Shown here one piece after another: positions 1 to 11,318 of a stretch of 64,000 bases of DNA. The DNA is from Eleusine coracana subsp. coracana (lineage: Eukaryota; Streptophyta; Magnoliopsida; Poales; Poaceae). Location of the stretch: the NCBI GenBank assembly GCA_032690845.1, contig CM064430.1:50565882-50629881 (forward strand), read 5' to 3'. The translations under genes and the position numbers were made by a program. Below the pieces are notes generated by a model. It saw only the letters and a list, made by a program, of their open reading frames with translations, had not been told where the DNA came from and ran no database searches. Position 1 is the stretch's first letter. The number at the start of each line of letters is the position of its first letter.

Positions 1-855
1 GGCCGGCGATTCTCAGGGGTTTGCCGCCGTTAGGGTTACTTTGCCTCGTTCGACCGCTCCACAACCGTCCTCTCACTGGTAACCAAGGAGGTTGCTCCGT
101 ATCGTCAGTGGCGGCGCCTGCAGCGTCGTCATCCAAACAACAGTAGCGGAGGTGAGAGGGAGTAAGGGAGGTAACGGTGCCGGCTGAGCATTGAGTTCTA
201 GGTTCAAGCATCGAAATCAAGGAAAAGCACAAGTGTGACCTCTGCATGCATTTTATTATGCATTCAAATTCTACAACATGCAAATTACCGATCAGTTTCG
301 GATCCAATCCCAGGTCCGCTTTGTTTCCGGAATCATAGTAAAATACAAATTGGAGCCTATTTCATCATAACGACTGCGGCTATCATCACTAAGATACTCC
401 TCTGAACTTCATCGCATCCGCACCCGCTCTTTGCTCCTTGCTCGCTTCATTAAGTACATCGATGACAGCGGCGACTGAGTCCTTAATCTCGCGCCTGTTT
501 GCAAGCTATGCCCTGTTTGCACGCAGATGTAGCACGCACCTGTTTGCAGGCGACGCCCTGGTAGTGCACGGTTCTCTTGCAGGTGCATCAGCGACACCGC
601 ATCGCACAAGCGTCATGCATGCATCTTCACCGCGCTCCATACTCCATAGTCGATTGCGCTTTGCAGTGGGCTGCCCGTCTGTTCCTTCCGTCAGAAGGAT
701 CTCCCGCTACGTTTGGCCGGGGGTTCCCAGCTATTTATCGGTTCGACGGAGGAGCGTACTGTAGCATATGTCATAATGTCAGGTTGGGTCAGTCCGTCAG
801 GATTCAACTTCGACTTTTTGCTTCCGCGCCTTTACCAGCCGCCAAATAAGCAACA
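1..855. other. Unassigned GC-rich flank
   Basis: No recognisable gene. The first 200 bases are rich in CpG and GGCGG-like runs. The open frames between 438 and 849 match no family I know and have no start or splice context. This is the left flank of the copia insertion that follows; a gag relic of the plus-strand copia at 7.9 kb was looked for here and not convincingly found. Confidence 0.4.
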
Positions 856-860
856 TTTAA

Positions 861-1370
861 TGTTAGAACTAATTAACACTTAATTAACAGGATCATCTAG
901 TCAATTAAGATCACATCTAGCAAACTGAAACTAATATGGAATATAGGCTCGGATCTGTTACCGGCGCTGGTGGAGGAGTCCATTGACGTTGGTGCAGAGG
1001 TGACGGAGTCGGTGACGAGGGCTTCGTCGAGGTTGTAGTGTAGGCGCTCCTTGAGGGTCTTCTTGCGAGGACGAAGATCTTCGGGGTGGTAGCGGCGATG
1101 CCCTTGGGCTGGACGTAGAGCTTCCGTGGCTTCCAGCGCCTTAGCGATTGGATTTGGGTGGAATTAGATCGATGGACGTCCTAGGGAAGCCCCTCTATTT
1201 ATATGCACTGTAGCCACGGGGCCTAGTCCATTTCTATCTCTAAGTTTTCTTCCAATCAAAGGTAAAAAACAGAAATAAATCTGTTGGCCAGATCCGAAAT
1301 CCACAAGGGATTGAATTCTCTATTTTCGGATCTGTTGTTGACCTGGCGGTCAACAAAATCTAAACCAACA
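861..1370 (-). repeat. 3' LTR of the minus-strand copia element
   Basis: On the plus strand it begins TGTTAGAACT and ends AAACCAACA. It is a direct copy of 7281-7790 with scattered substitutions. The outer flank TTTAA is repeated beyond the other LTR. It lies beside the polypurine tract, which makes it the 3' LTR of a minus-strand element. Confidence 0.93.
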
Positions 1371-1382
1371 TTCTCCCCCTGA
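1371..1382 (-). promoter_or_regulatory. Polypurine tract of the minus-strand copia
   Basis: Read on the minus strand this is an AGGGGGAGAA run touching the 3' LTR, the usual plus-strand DNA priming site of LTR retrotransposons. Confidence 0.85.
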
Positions 1383-1571
1383 CCAAAAGGTCAACAACTT
1401 AAACTTATTCTTAACTTAATCTCTTCCTTAGAAAATCAGCAAGTACCAGACCAATGCGTCGTCAGCAACACCATGGCATACTGGGACAACATTACCCATA
1501 GTCTTATTGGGAAACTTTGTCAGAACTCTTACTCCTTATTGGAGAATAAATGGCCCTAAAATTAGGACTGA

Positions 1572-4500
1572 TTAAAAGGTATTTACCAGGCCCATGCCTA
1601 TGACATGTTTCTGAAAGAGGGTTGGTGGTAAACCTTTTGTGAGCGGATCCGCTATATTATCCTTAGTACTTATATGTTTAATCTTAAGTGTATTGTACTG
1701 ATTCCTTTCTTTCACGACACGATATTTCAGATCTATGTGCTTTAAGGCACCACTTAGTTTATCGTTTGCACAAAAGAAAACTACGGATTGCTTGTCGTAG
1801 TATATTGTGATAGGTCTCGAGATACTATCAACAACTCTTAGTGCCGGAATAAAGCTCTTAAGCCACACTACCTGTCCCGTAGCATGATAACATGGCACAA
1901 AATTCTGCTTGCATCATAGATGCATCAGTTACACTTTGCTTGCAACTTCTCCATGAAATTGCTCCCCTTACTAGCGTGAAAACATATCTAGAAGTAGACT
2001 TCCTTTCGTCTTCATCACCAGCACAAGCACAGTCAGCATCAGTGTAACACTCAACCTCAAGATTATCTGATCTCTTATATGTGAGCATGTAATCTTTAGT
2101 GTCTTGGCAATATCTTAATGCCTTCTTGGCACCTACCCAGTAAGCCCATCCTGGATTAGACTGATATCTGCTAAGTACTCCAGTTACAAATGCCAAGTCT
2201 GGACGCGTACAGACTTATGCATACATCAAGCTTCCAATAGCTAATGCATAGGGAACGTTTTCCATTTTCTTTCTTTCTAAGTCATTCTTAGGGCACTGAC
2301 TTCCATTTAACTTATCGTCCTTTTGAATCAGAACAGGTGATGTGTTGCACTTATCTAACTTATATCTCTTAAGCATTTTCTCAATATAAGATTTCTAAGA
2401 TAATCCTAGTATTCCTTGGGCTCTATCTCGGTGTATCTCAATGCCAAGTACATACGAGGCTTCACCAAGATCTTTCATATCAAAATGTGATGATAGGAAA
2501 TTCTTAGTCTCATACAACATGTTCTTATCGTTGCATGCTAACAGTATGTCATCCATATATAGTACTAGAATTAACAATTTTCCACCCTTTTCCTTAATGT
2601 AGATGCATTTATCTGCATCATTCTCCCAAAATCCAAATCTCTTAATGACTTCATCAAATTTAAGGTTCCACTATCTGGACGTTTAGTTAAGTCCATAAAT
2701 GGATTTCCTTAATCTGCATCCCATATGTTCCTTACCCTTAATGGCAAAACCTTCCGGTTGAGCCATATAAATAGTCTCATCTAAGTTTCCATTAAGGAAT
2801 GCAGTCTTAACATCCATCTAATGTAACTCCATATCAAAATGAGCTACAAGTGCCATGACTATTCTTAAAGAATCTTTATTAGATACAGGAGAAAAAGTCT
2901 CATTGTAATCAACCCCCTCTCTCTGTGTAAATCCTTTAGCTACGAGTCTTGCTTTGAATCTTTCGACCTTCCCTACTGTTTTGACTCCATCAGGAATTTC
3001 TACTAAATCCCAAACCTGATTAGAACTCATAGATTTAAGCTCTTCTTCCATGGCTTCAATCCATTTAGTGGAATTCTCACTTTTAACTGCGTCTCTAAAA
3101 TTTGCAGGGTCATTTATTTTCCCGACATCATACTGATCCTCACTTAAATATGTCTCATAAATGTCAGGAATTGCTCGTCTCCTTTCCCGATGTGAGCATC
3201 TTAATGGTTCGTTCACAGCCAGTTCAGGATCAAGCTGAGGCTGATTTTTTGGTGCAGGTTCCTCCTGAGCTGGCACTTGTGCATCAATGTCTGGTGCATG
3301 AGCCCCAGTAGGCGGCGCCTATTCCTGAGTGGCTGCCACGTGCTGCTTGTTTGAGGAATAATTGGTGGTACAAACTGATATACCTCCGTAGGCTCTAGGA
3401 AATCCGGAATTGGAAGATCAACCCGTAAATCTTCGAGACTTATATCCCTCTTAACAGAACTTCTACTAGATCCAGAGTCCTCTAGAAACACAGCCTGTCT
3501 TGTCTCAATGAACTTAGTAGAGCGACCAGGACAGTAGAATCGGTATCCCTTTGACTTATCTGGGTATCCGATAAAATGACAGCTCACTATCTTAGAATCT
3601 AGTTTCTTATGTTGTGGATCAAATAGCTTAGCCTCAGCGGGATAACCCCATACTTTCAAATAACTTAGTGACGGTTTCCTCCCATTCCACAGCTCGAGCG
3701 ATGTCTTGGGAACTGACTTAGATGGAACCCAATTAAGAATATGGGCAGCTGTTTTTAATGCTTCCATCCATAGCTCAACAGGCAAATTAGAATGACTGAG
3801 CATGCTACACACCATATCTAATAACGTGTGATTCTGTCGTTCAGCAACTCTATTTTGCTGTGGTTCTCATGGCATGGAGTACTACGCTCTTATGCCATTT
3901 TCTTCTAAATACTTAGCAAACGGTCCCTTAATTTGACCATATGTTGCATGTTTCCCGTAATATTCTCCCCCACGATCTGATCCTACTATTTTAATGGAAG
4001 CGTTATGTTGTTTCTCAACTTCCAACTTATAAATCTTAAATATTTCTAGCGCATCTGAACGCTTCTTAATGGGGTAAATATGTCCATAACGAGAATAATC
4101 ATCGGTAAATGTTATAAAAGAATCATAGTCATCTACTGATGTTACTGAGAGCGGGCCACAGATATCTGTGTGTATTATTTCTAACACGCCCGTACTTCTA
4201 GTAGTTCCTTTCTTACTTGTCTTAGCGTATTTTCCCTTAATGCAGTCGATGCACTGCTCTGAATCGGAGAAGTCTAATTGATATAGTATTTCATCTTTAA
4301 TGAGACGTTCTATTCTCCCCCTCGAAATGTGGCCGAGGCGACAATGCCACAATTTTGAAGAAGTCTCATCATCATGCTTACGCTTATGTGAAATACTAGC
4401 AACATTCATCACATAATCATCAAGAGAGAGCATATAAAGCTTGCCTTGCCTAACTGCAAGACCGACATTTATTGAATTAAACTTAATAACACACTTGTTG

Positions 4501-4845
4501 TTGCCAAACTCACAAACATGTCTCGAATCATCTAAGGCTGATATAGAAATTAAATTTCTCTTTAAACTAGGAACATAAAGAACATCCTCTAAATTAAGCT
4601 GGAAGCCACCCGACAACTCTAAGTGGAAGCTCCCAACGCCTTCAACTTGGATGGCGTTCCCATCAGCCACTCTTAGGCTTCGCTCCCCCCTTCTTATAGT
4701 TCGGATCGAACGGAATACCTGTAATGAATTAGAGATGTGCATAGTGGCACCTGAGTCAATCCACCAAGTATTAGGGGGAAAATCCGCTATGAATAACTCA
4801 TCAATAAAAGAAACAACATAAAACTTATCATTACCTTGCTCCTTC
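1572..4845 (-). pseudogene. Copia pol (protease, integrase, RT, RNase H), broken
   Basis: Moving from high to low coordinates, one sees the protease core WWIDSGATMHIS, a GAG-pre-integrase HHCC finger (HCRLGH...CIDC), integrase motifs around HTDICGP, FTDDYSR and SDRGGEY, the RT palm (ARLVAKGFTQREGVDYNETF, LYMDDIL) and RNase H (CYTDADCA, then the tail through NIADPLTKGLP). A normal copia pol is one continuous frame. Here in-frame stops fall near 3880 and 3868, a frameshift lies near 3300, and more stops and shifts occur between 2820 and 1860. In RNase H the usual DADWAG reads DADCAC. The enzyme set is complete in order but cannot be made as one polyprotein. Confidence 0.9.
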
Positions 4846-5692
4846 AACCACTCCTTAAAGCCTGGACAAGCCTTCTGAAGGTGCTTGGGTGAGCCACAGA
4901 AAGAGCATGATTTACCACCCTTAGGCTGGTGGTTCTTGAAGTTGTTGTTGTTCTTGGATCCATTCTTGTTCCCATTCTTCTTCTTCTTCCTTTGGCCTTG
5001 CTTGCTGCTGCATGCCTCATGCTGATTCTTAGGAGTACTGTTGAGACTAAGGTTGCCAACCATGTTCACAACATTCTCCTTCATCTTCTCAGTTTTTAGC
5101 CTCTCCTCTTCTTCAACACAATAACTTATAAGGTCAGTGATATCTTGTTGGTGTTGTAGCTGATTTTGAATGGAGCATACTGAGGCGGGAGTGAGGTCAT
5201 GATGAAATGAACAAGGAAACCATCAGAGATCTCCATCTTCATATCTTTAAGCTTATTGGCCATGTCACACATATGAAGGATGTGCTCCCTTATGCCAGTC
5301 TGACCATTATAGTGACAACCCACCAATTTCATGATGAGTGTACTAGCATAAGTCTTAGAGGAGCTTTTAAAGTTCTCCTCAATCGTAGCCAGCAGCTCCC
5401 TAGCAGTCAGATCAACTCCAGCTACACTCTTAGTGAGGATGGCACCCTTAATACCAGGACCCATGGTCTGAAGAATAACCATGGTAACCATCCGAACATA
5501 TCTCTCCCACTTCTCAAGAGCGGGAGAAGGTGCAGCTCCATCAGTGGGAGGGGCAGTCTAATTCATCCTCAGTGCAACATCGTGATCATTCCATGTCAAG
5601 CATGTGATGACCTTACCCCTCCAATCCGGATAGTTCGCTCCATTGAGCGACTCGATGTTGTTAAGGTAGGAAGCAACAACATTAACATTAGT
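4846..5692 (-). pseudogene. Copia gag with zinc knuckle, broken
   Basis: The frame carries a UBN2-type copia gag (LVGCHYNGQTGIREHILHM, MTSLPPQYAPFKISYNT) followed by a basic Lys/Asn-rich stretch and a CX2CX4HX4C nucleic-acid-binding knuckle (CSFCGSPKHLQKAC, about 4866-4907). A nonsense codon (TAG, plus-strand 5558-5560) interrupts the N-terminal part, and a one-base frame change near 5150-5165 separates the gag core from the knuckle. No in-frame ATG is visible at the start of the conserved region. The sequence just upstream, TTGCTTTTCAG on the minus strand, looks like a splice acceptor. Confidence 0.85.
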
Positions 5693-5699
5693 CACTGAA

Positions 5700-7263
5700 A
5701 AGCAAAGCAAGAAAACTCAGCTTAGTAATCATATACAATGAAATACAAATTAGTGTATGAAAATAACCCTACGATGGTCTGATTATAATCATACAAATAA
5801 TTTTCAATTTGCATCACCGATGGGGAAAACAAACGAAATTCATCTTAATACTCATGATTAAACAACAGTGGTCAGAAATAATCACAAGTTTACTCTAAAT
5901 AAACTTCTCGGTGGTTCCATTTATTTAGAGGCATTTTAAAGCATATTGGTGGATTTAATACTTAAATTAAGATATAATAGCTTAAAAACACCAACACTTA
6001 AAATTAAACTTAAATTAAATTACTTAATTAAAATAGAATATAAATGAAGCAATTTAACTAAAGGGAATACTTAAAACTTAATAAAATGAATTAATGAACA
6101 GGTGGCTTAGTGCTGAAACTAATTCGGCCCATGGCCTTATTGCGCACGCAGCGCAGCAGCTTTGCGCAGCCCAACGAGCAGAGCCCAGCCTAGCCGAAAA
6201 CAGCCCAGCGCGGACAGCTCGAGAGCCAGCGAGCAGCAGCTCGGCTCGAACAGCAGCTCGTGGCTCGGCTCGGCTAAGGCGGCACCGCGGCTCGGATGGG
6301 GTTGGCTTAGTGCGGCCCACGCAACGCAGGCCCAGCTAATGGGCCAAGAGCGCCCACGGGCGGGCCGACAAAGTGGCCCATTGATCTAAGTCGTTCATCA
6401 CGATCGACGGCCGAGAGCGTGCGCTGGCTGAATAAAACCAACGGTGGGGAGTGGAAACCCTAGCCATTCTCTCCCCATTCTTTCCCTCAGCCACGTCTCA
6501 CTCCTCTCCCCTTTCTGCTGCTCGTGACAAGCTTTGACGGCGGCCGTTGAGCCACCCGTGCATGCCACGAGCCGCCGGCACCATGGCGGCTCCTCTCACC
6601 GGCGCACGCGTGCGACCAGGTCACGCGTGGCTCCATCGAGGGGTGCCTCCGTGGTGCCCTGTTGGTCGGCCAAGGCGCGCATGAGGGCGAGCTCTGGCGA
6701 TCCAACGACGGCGGCAGCCCGGCGACATCACAAAAGGGCGATGGCAGGTGCGCGCGTGCGACAACTTATGTCGCACGGCCGATCCGGTCCCGATGAGATG
6801 CACGCGCAAGATCTGATGCGCGCGGCTCCTTGTGGGCGGCCGGTTAGGAGAGGTGGCGACGGTCAGCCGGCGTGATCTGAAGGTGTGCCTTGAAGGCACA
6901 CGCACATCGCTGGCGGCGTGACCAGGTGAGTTTTCTAAAGTTAGGGTTAGGGTTCTTAGATCTAGGATTAGGGTTAGGGGTAGGGATCGGTGGGTGTGTG
7001 TGTGTGCTATTTGATTCGGTTTTTTCCGCAATCCCCTTCCCCTTTTCTGATCTAACGGTGACATGGCCTAAACTACCCTAGCTAACTTAATTAAAAGACT
7101 AAAAACTTGAACATTAACTTACTGATCTAATAGTTCTAGGCATGTAAATAATACTGATCTACTCAAAACGTAACTTAAACATGACTAGAAAAATTAGTAT
7201 CACCTCTGATCTAATCTAATCGAACCTGTCTAACTTAAACTAGTGGATCTAATCGACTAGATT
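5700..7263 (-). other. Untranslated leader of the copia element
   Basis: About 1.5 kb between PBS and gag has no coding homology. 5700-6100 is AT-rich. 6120-6870 is strongly GC-rich and gives spurious long open frames on both strands. At 6938-6986 several telomere-like units (TTAGGG) occur. A leader this long is unusual for copia and may be a captured sequence or an intron-bearing leader. Confidence 0.6.
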
Positions 7264-7280
7264 AAGGCTCTGATACTAAT
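7264..7280 (-). promoter_or_regulatory. tRNA-iMet primer-binding site of the copia
   Basis: Directly inside the 5' LTR the minus strand reads ATTAGTATCAGAGCCTT. This matches the usual copia PBS TGGTATCAGAGC, complementary to initiator tRNA-Met, with one change near its start. Confidence 0.85.
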
Positions 7281-7790
7281 TGTTAGAACTAATTAACACT
7301 TAATTAACAGTATCATCTAGTCAATTAAGATTACATCTAGCAAACTAAAACTAATGCGGAACATAAGCTCGGATCTGTTACCGGCGCTGGTGGAGGAGTC
7401 CATTGGTATCGGTGCAGAGGTGGCGGAGTCGGTGACGAGGGCTTCATCGGGGTTGTAGCGTAGGCGCTCCTTGAGGGTCTTCTTGCAAGGACAAAGACCT
7501 TCGGGTCGGTAGCGGTGATGCCCTTGGGCTGGACGTAGAGCTTCCGTGGCTTCCAGCGCCTTAGCGATTGGATTTGGGTGGAATTAGATCGATGGGCGTC
7601 CTGGGGAAGCCCCTCTATTTATATGCACTGTAGCCACGGGTCCTAGTTTGTTTCTATCTCTAAGTTTCCTTCCAATCAAATACAAAAAACAGAAATAAAT
7701 CTGTTGGCCAGATCCGAAATCCACAAGGGATTGAATTCCCTATTTTCAGATCTATTGTTGACGTGGCAGTCAACAAAATCTAAACCAACA
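7281..7790 (-). repeat. 5' LTR of the minus-strand copia element
   Basis: Direct repeat of 861-1370, same length and termini (TGTTAG...CCAACA). It is followed at 7791-7795 by the right TTTAA target duplication. The minus-strand promoter should lie in this LTR; I did not see a decisive TATA box. Confidence 0.93.
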
Positions 7791-7924
7791 TTTAAGTGAT
7801 AGATCCCGGATGGTTTAGTTGTCAAGTGCCTCCCGCGATTACGGATCTCGAAGCGGCACGCCGGCCAGTAGCCGTCCGATAAAGTGGGGGGACGGACCTC
7901 TGGTGCTACAAAATCCGTGTTGCT

Positions 7925-10112
7925 TTCACACCTCGTAGCATCATTGTCGGTAACGGATCGTTGTTGCCCGTTACTTCCACCGGCCATACATCTATCCCCA
8001 CCTCTATGTGCCCTCTTCATCTTCATCATGTCCTTGTAGCCCCACACATTATCAAAAATCTTGTTTCAGTTCATAAATTTACCACTGATAACAATGTGTC
8101 GATTGAGTTTGATCCGTTTGGTCTCTCTGTGAAGGATCTTCGCACCATGGCCGAGATTATCAGGTGCAATAGTCTGGGTCCCCTTTACCCGCTTTGGCTG
8201 CCGACTCCCTTTTGCGCCTTGACCTCCACCACTTCGGCGACACTGCAGCACCGGCGCCTTGGTCACCTCGGTCATCCTAGCTTATCTCATTTATCATCGT
8301 TACAATTTTTGCTTATAATAAATTATTGCCTGATGATGATACTCTTTGCCATGCTTGTCAACTTGGGCGCCTTGTCCGCTCCTTTTTTCTAGCTCGTTGT
8401 TAAAAACCTCTCACTTGTTTGAGTTAATCCATTGTGATTTGTGGACTTCCCCCATTGTTAGTGTGTTCGGTTTCAAATACTACCTTGTCATTTTAGATGA
8501 TTTTACACACAACCTTTGGATGTTTCCCCTACCCCTCAAATCTGAGATATTTACAACTCTCACTCATTTTTTTGCCTATGCTAAAACTCAACATGACTCT
8601 GTGTCAAAAGTATTCAATGTGACAAGGGTCGTGAGTTTGATAACTCTTCCTCCAGGACCTTCTTTCTCAAGCATGGGGTCTCCCTTCGCCTCTCATGCCC
8701 CTATACCTCCCAACAAAATGGCAAAGATGAATGTATCATTCGCTCCACTAATAATATCATTCGCTACCTCCTTTTTCAGGCATCTATGCCTCCCACCTAT
8801 TGGGTTGAAGCTCCCCACGCTGCCAGATATCTCCTTAACCTCCAACCCACCAAAACTTTTAACCTAGCCACCCCTCATTCTGCTCTCTACGGTTTGCCAC
8901 CATCCTACGGGCATCTCCGAGTATTTGGCTGCTTATGCTATCCCAACATAACTGCCATGGCTCCCCACAAATGCCCCTCCCCCTCCCTAGCTTGTGTATT
9001 CCTTGGCTACTCTGACAACCACAAAGGCTATCGTTGCCTTGATATGTCTACCAACCGTTACGTGTCGTGGCATGTCATCTTCGATGAGGCCATTTTTCCC
9101 TTTGCTTCTCGCTCACCTAGACCCGCCATCATCGAACTAGACTTCCTCGACAACACGACCTCTCCCACTCCGCTTCCTGTCCAACCACTCCCCCCCCCCC
9201 CCACCCATGTCCCACAGCACACCCCTGCTGGGCCATCTCCCACTGCCACACACACACCAGCTGCTACACACATGCCTCCCTCCCTTGAGCCGCCTTCCCC
9301 TGCTGCGTCACCCTCGCCTGTTGTTGTGTCATCGCCTGCTCCAGCACCATCCCCTGCTGTGCTGAAGCATGCTATCTCGGTTGCACTGTCTGTGCCTCCT
9401 GCTGGTGCCATCGCCATCTCACCAATGGCCAGCCCACACACCATGCATACGTGCGGCAAGAGTGGTTTCCGTCAGCCCCTCATTCACATGAACCACATGG
9501 CGGCATCCCTCTCTCCCATACCCAAAACCTATCGCTCAGCCCTTACCGATCCACATTGGCTTGCTGCTATGCGTGCCGAACATGATGCCCTACAATCCAA
9601 CAACACATGGGACCTCGTCAATTGCCCTCCCGATTCCAATATCATCACCGGCAAATGGACTTTCAGCACAAACTCAAACCAGATGGCTCCTTGGAGCGGT
9701 ACAAGGCACGTTGGGTCCTTAGAGGTTTCACTCAGCAATAAGGCATCAATTTTTGTGAAACTTTCAGTCCTATTGTCAAACCAGCCACCATCCGCACGGT
9801 TCTCACTTTAGCCATTTCAAGTGATTGGCCGGTTCACCAACTTGATGTTGAAAATGCATTCCTTCATGGTGATCTAGCCAAGACCGTATACACCCAACAA
9901 CCATCGAGGTTTGTTGATCCCTCTCACCCGGGTCATGTTTGCCACCTATACGTTCTCTCTATGGTCTCAAACAGGCGCCCCGAGCATGGTTCAGTCGCTT
10001 CGCCTCATATCTCTTGTCCCTTGGTTTCTCCGCATCCAAGGCTGACATGTCTTTGTTCATCTATGGACGTGGCTTGGAAGTTGCTTACCTCCTCCTATAT
10101 GTTGATGACATA
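7925..10112 (+). pseudogene. Second Ty1/copia, protease to mid-RT, degenerate
   Basis: The first recognisable residues are from the protease region (IIVGNGSLLPVTSTGHT, 7935-7985). They are followed by the pre-integrase finger (HRRLGHLGHPS), integrase (HCDLW, LVILDDFTH, a QCDKGREF block in another frame near 8615, YWVEAPHAARYLLN, VFGCLCYP, VFLGYSDNHKGY) and the N-terminal RT half (LTDPHWLAAM, QLDVENAFLHGDL, SLYGLKQAPRAWF, LLLYVDDI). Frame changes near 8330, 8610, 9690 and 9930 and stops such as the one at 8390 break it. No gag, PBS or 5' LTR is visible, so the element is 5'-truncated. The frame is cut at 10112 by a CACTA insertion and continues at 11319. Confidence 0.9.
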
Positions 10113-11315
10113 CACTACAACAAAAATGTACGGTAGCAGCAGGCCAAAAGGCACTATAGCCGCGGGTAGGGCATCCCACCGCTACAATACCGTAGCTAAA
10201 AATAATTGGCAGCAGCGGCGGATCTTCTTTTGACAAAATGAACCACAGCTACATAGAAATTAGTAGCGGCGAGTGACATCTTCACCCGCCGCTATCCATT
10301 CAATCCAAAAACACAAAAAAAAGCCCAGAGGCCTGTAGGAGCCCGGATCCCACAGGCCCACCGCCCACGTGCGCGAGGCCGGATCCGTCACCGTAGAGGC
10401 CAGATCCGTCGCCGTGGAGGTCGAAGCCGCCGCCATGGAGGCTAGATCTGACTGCGCATCGTAGACTTTGGCCGCCGCTTGTACCATCAAAGCCAACCCA
10501 GCGCTGGATCCAGTTGCCACTGAAGTGCCAAAGAAGGGAGGAGGCGGAGGGGCGCAAGGACGGGAAGAAGCGTCAAAAGAGGGAAGATCCACCTGCCACT
10601 TGTTGGGATCCGATGCTCCACGGTCGGATCCACTCGCCTCCTGTCGAGACCCAACGCTCCATGGTCAGATCCGCTCGCCACCCATCGGGATTCGACGCTC
10701 TAGTCGGATCCGCTCACCACCCAACGCTCCATGGTTGGATCCGGAGAGGAGGAGAGGAGAGGGCACCGACTAGGTAGGGGAGGCGCCGGTGCAGAAGGGG
10801 CGGAGGAGAGGGTGCCGGCGGGGTAGGGGGAGGCGCCGGTGTAGAGGGGGCGGAGGAGAGGGCATCGGCAGGGTAGGGGGAGGCACCAATATGGAAAGGG
10901 AGGAGGGGAGGCCACCAGCGTGGAGTGAGATGATGGGAGGGCATCGGTGAGGAAGGGGAGCGTGGCAGTAGAGGAGGGCGGCGGCCGGGTAGGAGAGCCA
11001 GGAGAGGAAGGTGGTGGGGACGGTTAGGGTTTTTTTCCCTTTTTTATAGCTATCGATAAGTGAAGTGGGACGAAAAACATTACATGCCCAAAGTAGCGTG
11101 GGGTGAAGAATTGCCCCCCCCCCCCCCGCTATAAATGATTATTTCTTTTTAGCGGTGGCCCATAATGTGAACTGTCGCTAAAAATTGTTTTTTAGCTGTG
11201 GTTCATGTTTTAAACCACCGTTAAAAATGTCTAAAATACTGTAGCAGTGGGAAATAATATTATCGCTGCTAGACTCGTTTTTCAAGCACCGCTAAAAATC
11301 ACTTCTGTGGTAGTG
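10113..11315. mobile_element. Non-autonomous CACTA (En/Spm-type) element in copia RT
   Basis: The 1203-bp insert starts CACTACAACAAAAATG and ends with the inverted CACTTCTGTGGTAGTG. It is flanked by a 3-bp duplication, ATA at 10110-10112 and 11316-11318. Taking out the insert and one ATA restores the copia RT frame exactly at the YVDD box. Subterminal repeats containing CCGCTA or TAGCGG recur near both ends, as usual for grass CACTA elements. The interior (10260-11030) is GC-rich with GGATCC-bearing repeats and a minisatellite, and encodes no transposase. Confidence 0.95.
10605..10905 (+). repeat. GC-rich minisatellites inside the CACTA element
   Basis: Two arrays lie side by side. From 10605 to 10745, degenerate ~35-40-bp units contain ACGCTCCATGGT and GGATCCGCTCGCC. 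From 10746 to 10905, about three ~53-bp units contain GGAGGAGAGGGTGCCGG and GTAGGGGGAGGCGCCGG. Open frames on both strands here are products of repetition and GC content. Confidence 0.75.
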
Positions 11316-11318
11316 ATA

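Larger units (their letters stand above)
861..7790 (-). mobile_element. Complete but inactive Ty1/copia LTR retrotransposon
   Basis: The element is bounded by two 510-bp direct repeats (861-1370 and 7281-7790), both of the form TGTTAG...CCAACA. The flanks carry a perfect 5-bp target duplication, TTTAA at 856-860 and 7791-7795. A primer-binding site next to the right LTR and a polypurine tract next to the left LTR, both read on the minus strand, fix the orientation. Internal order is long leader, gag, protease, integrase, reverse transcriptase, RNase H, which is the copia order. The LTRs differ at roughly 30 positions by eye, so this is not a recent insertion. The coding region has several stops and frameshifts, so it is not autonomous now. 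Confidence 0.95.

Noticed and set aside
1..860. 5' part of the plus-strand copia
   Set aside because: Would make sense if the minus-strand copia had inserted into it, but no gag or LTR similarity to 12266-12555 could be found here.
6078..7064. GC-rich frames in the copia leader
   Set aside because: They lie in a retrotransposon leader, overlap on both strands and match nothing recognisable.
9058..9459. Minus-strand Gly/Ala-rich frame inside the plus-strand copia
   Set aside because: Antisense of the Pro/Ser/Ala-rich linker between integrase and RT.
10260..10960. Pro/Ala-rich frames in both directions
   Set aside because: Produced by GC-rich tandem repeats within the CACTA element; no domain or start context.
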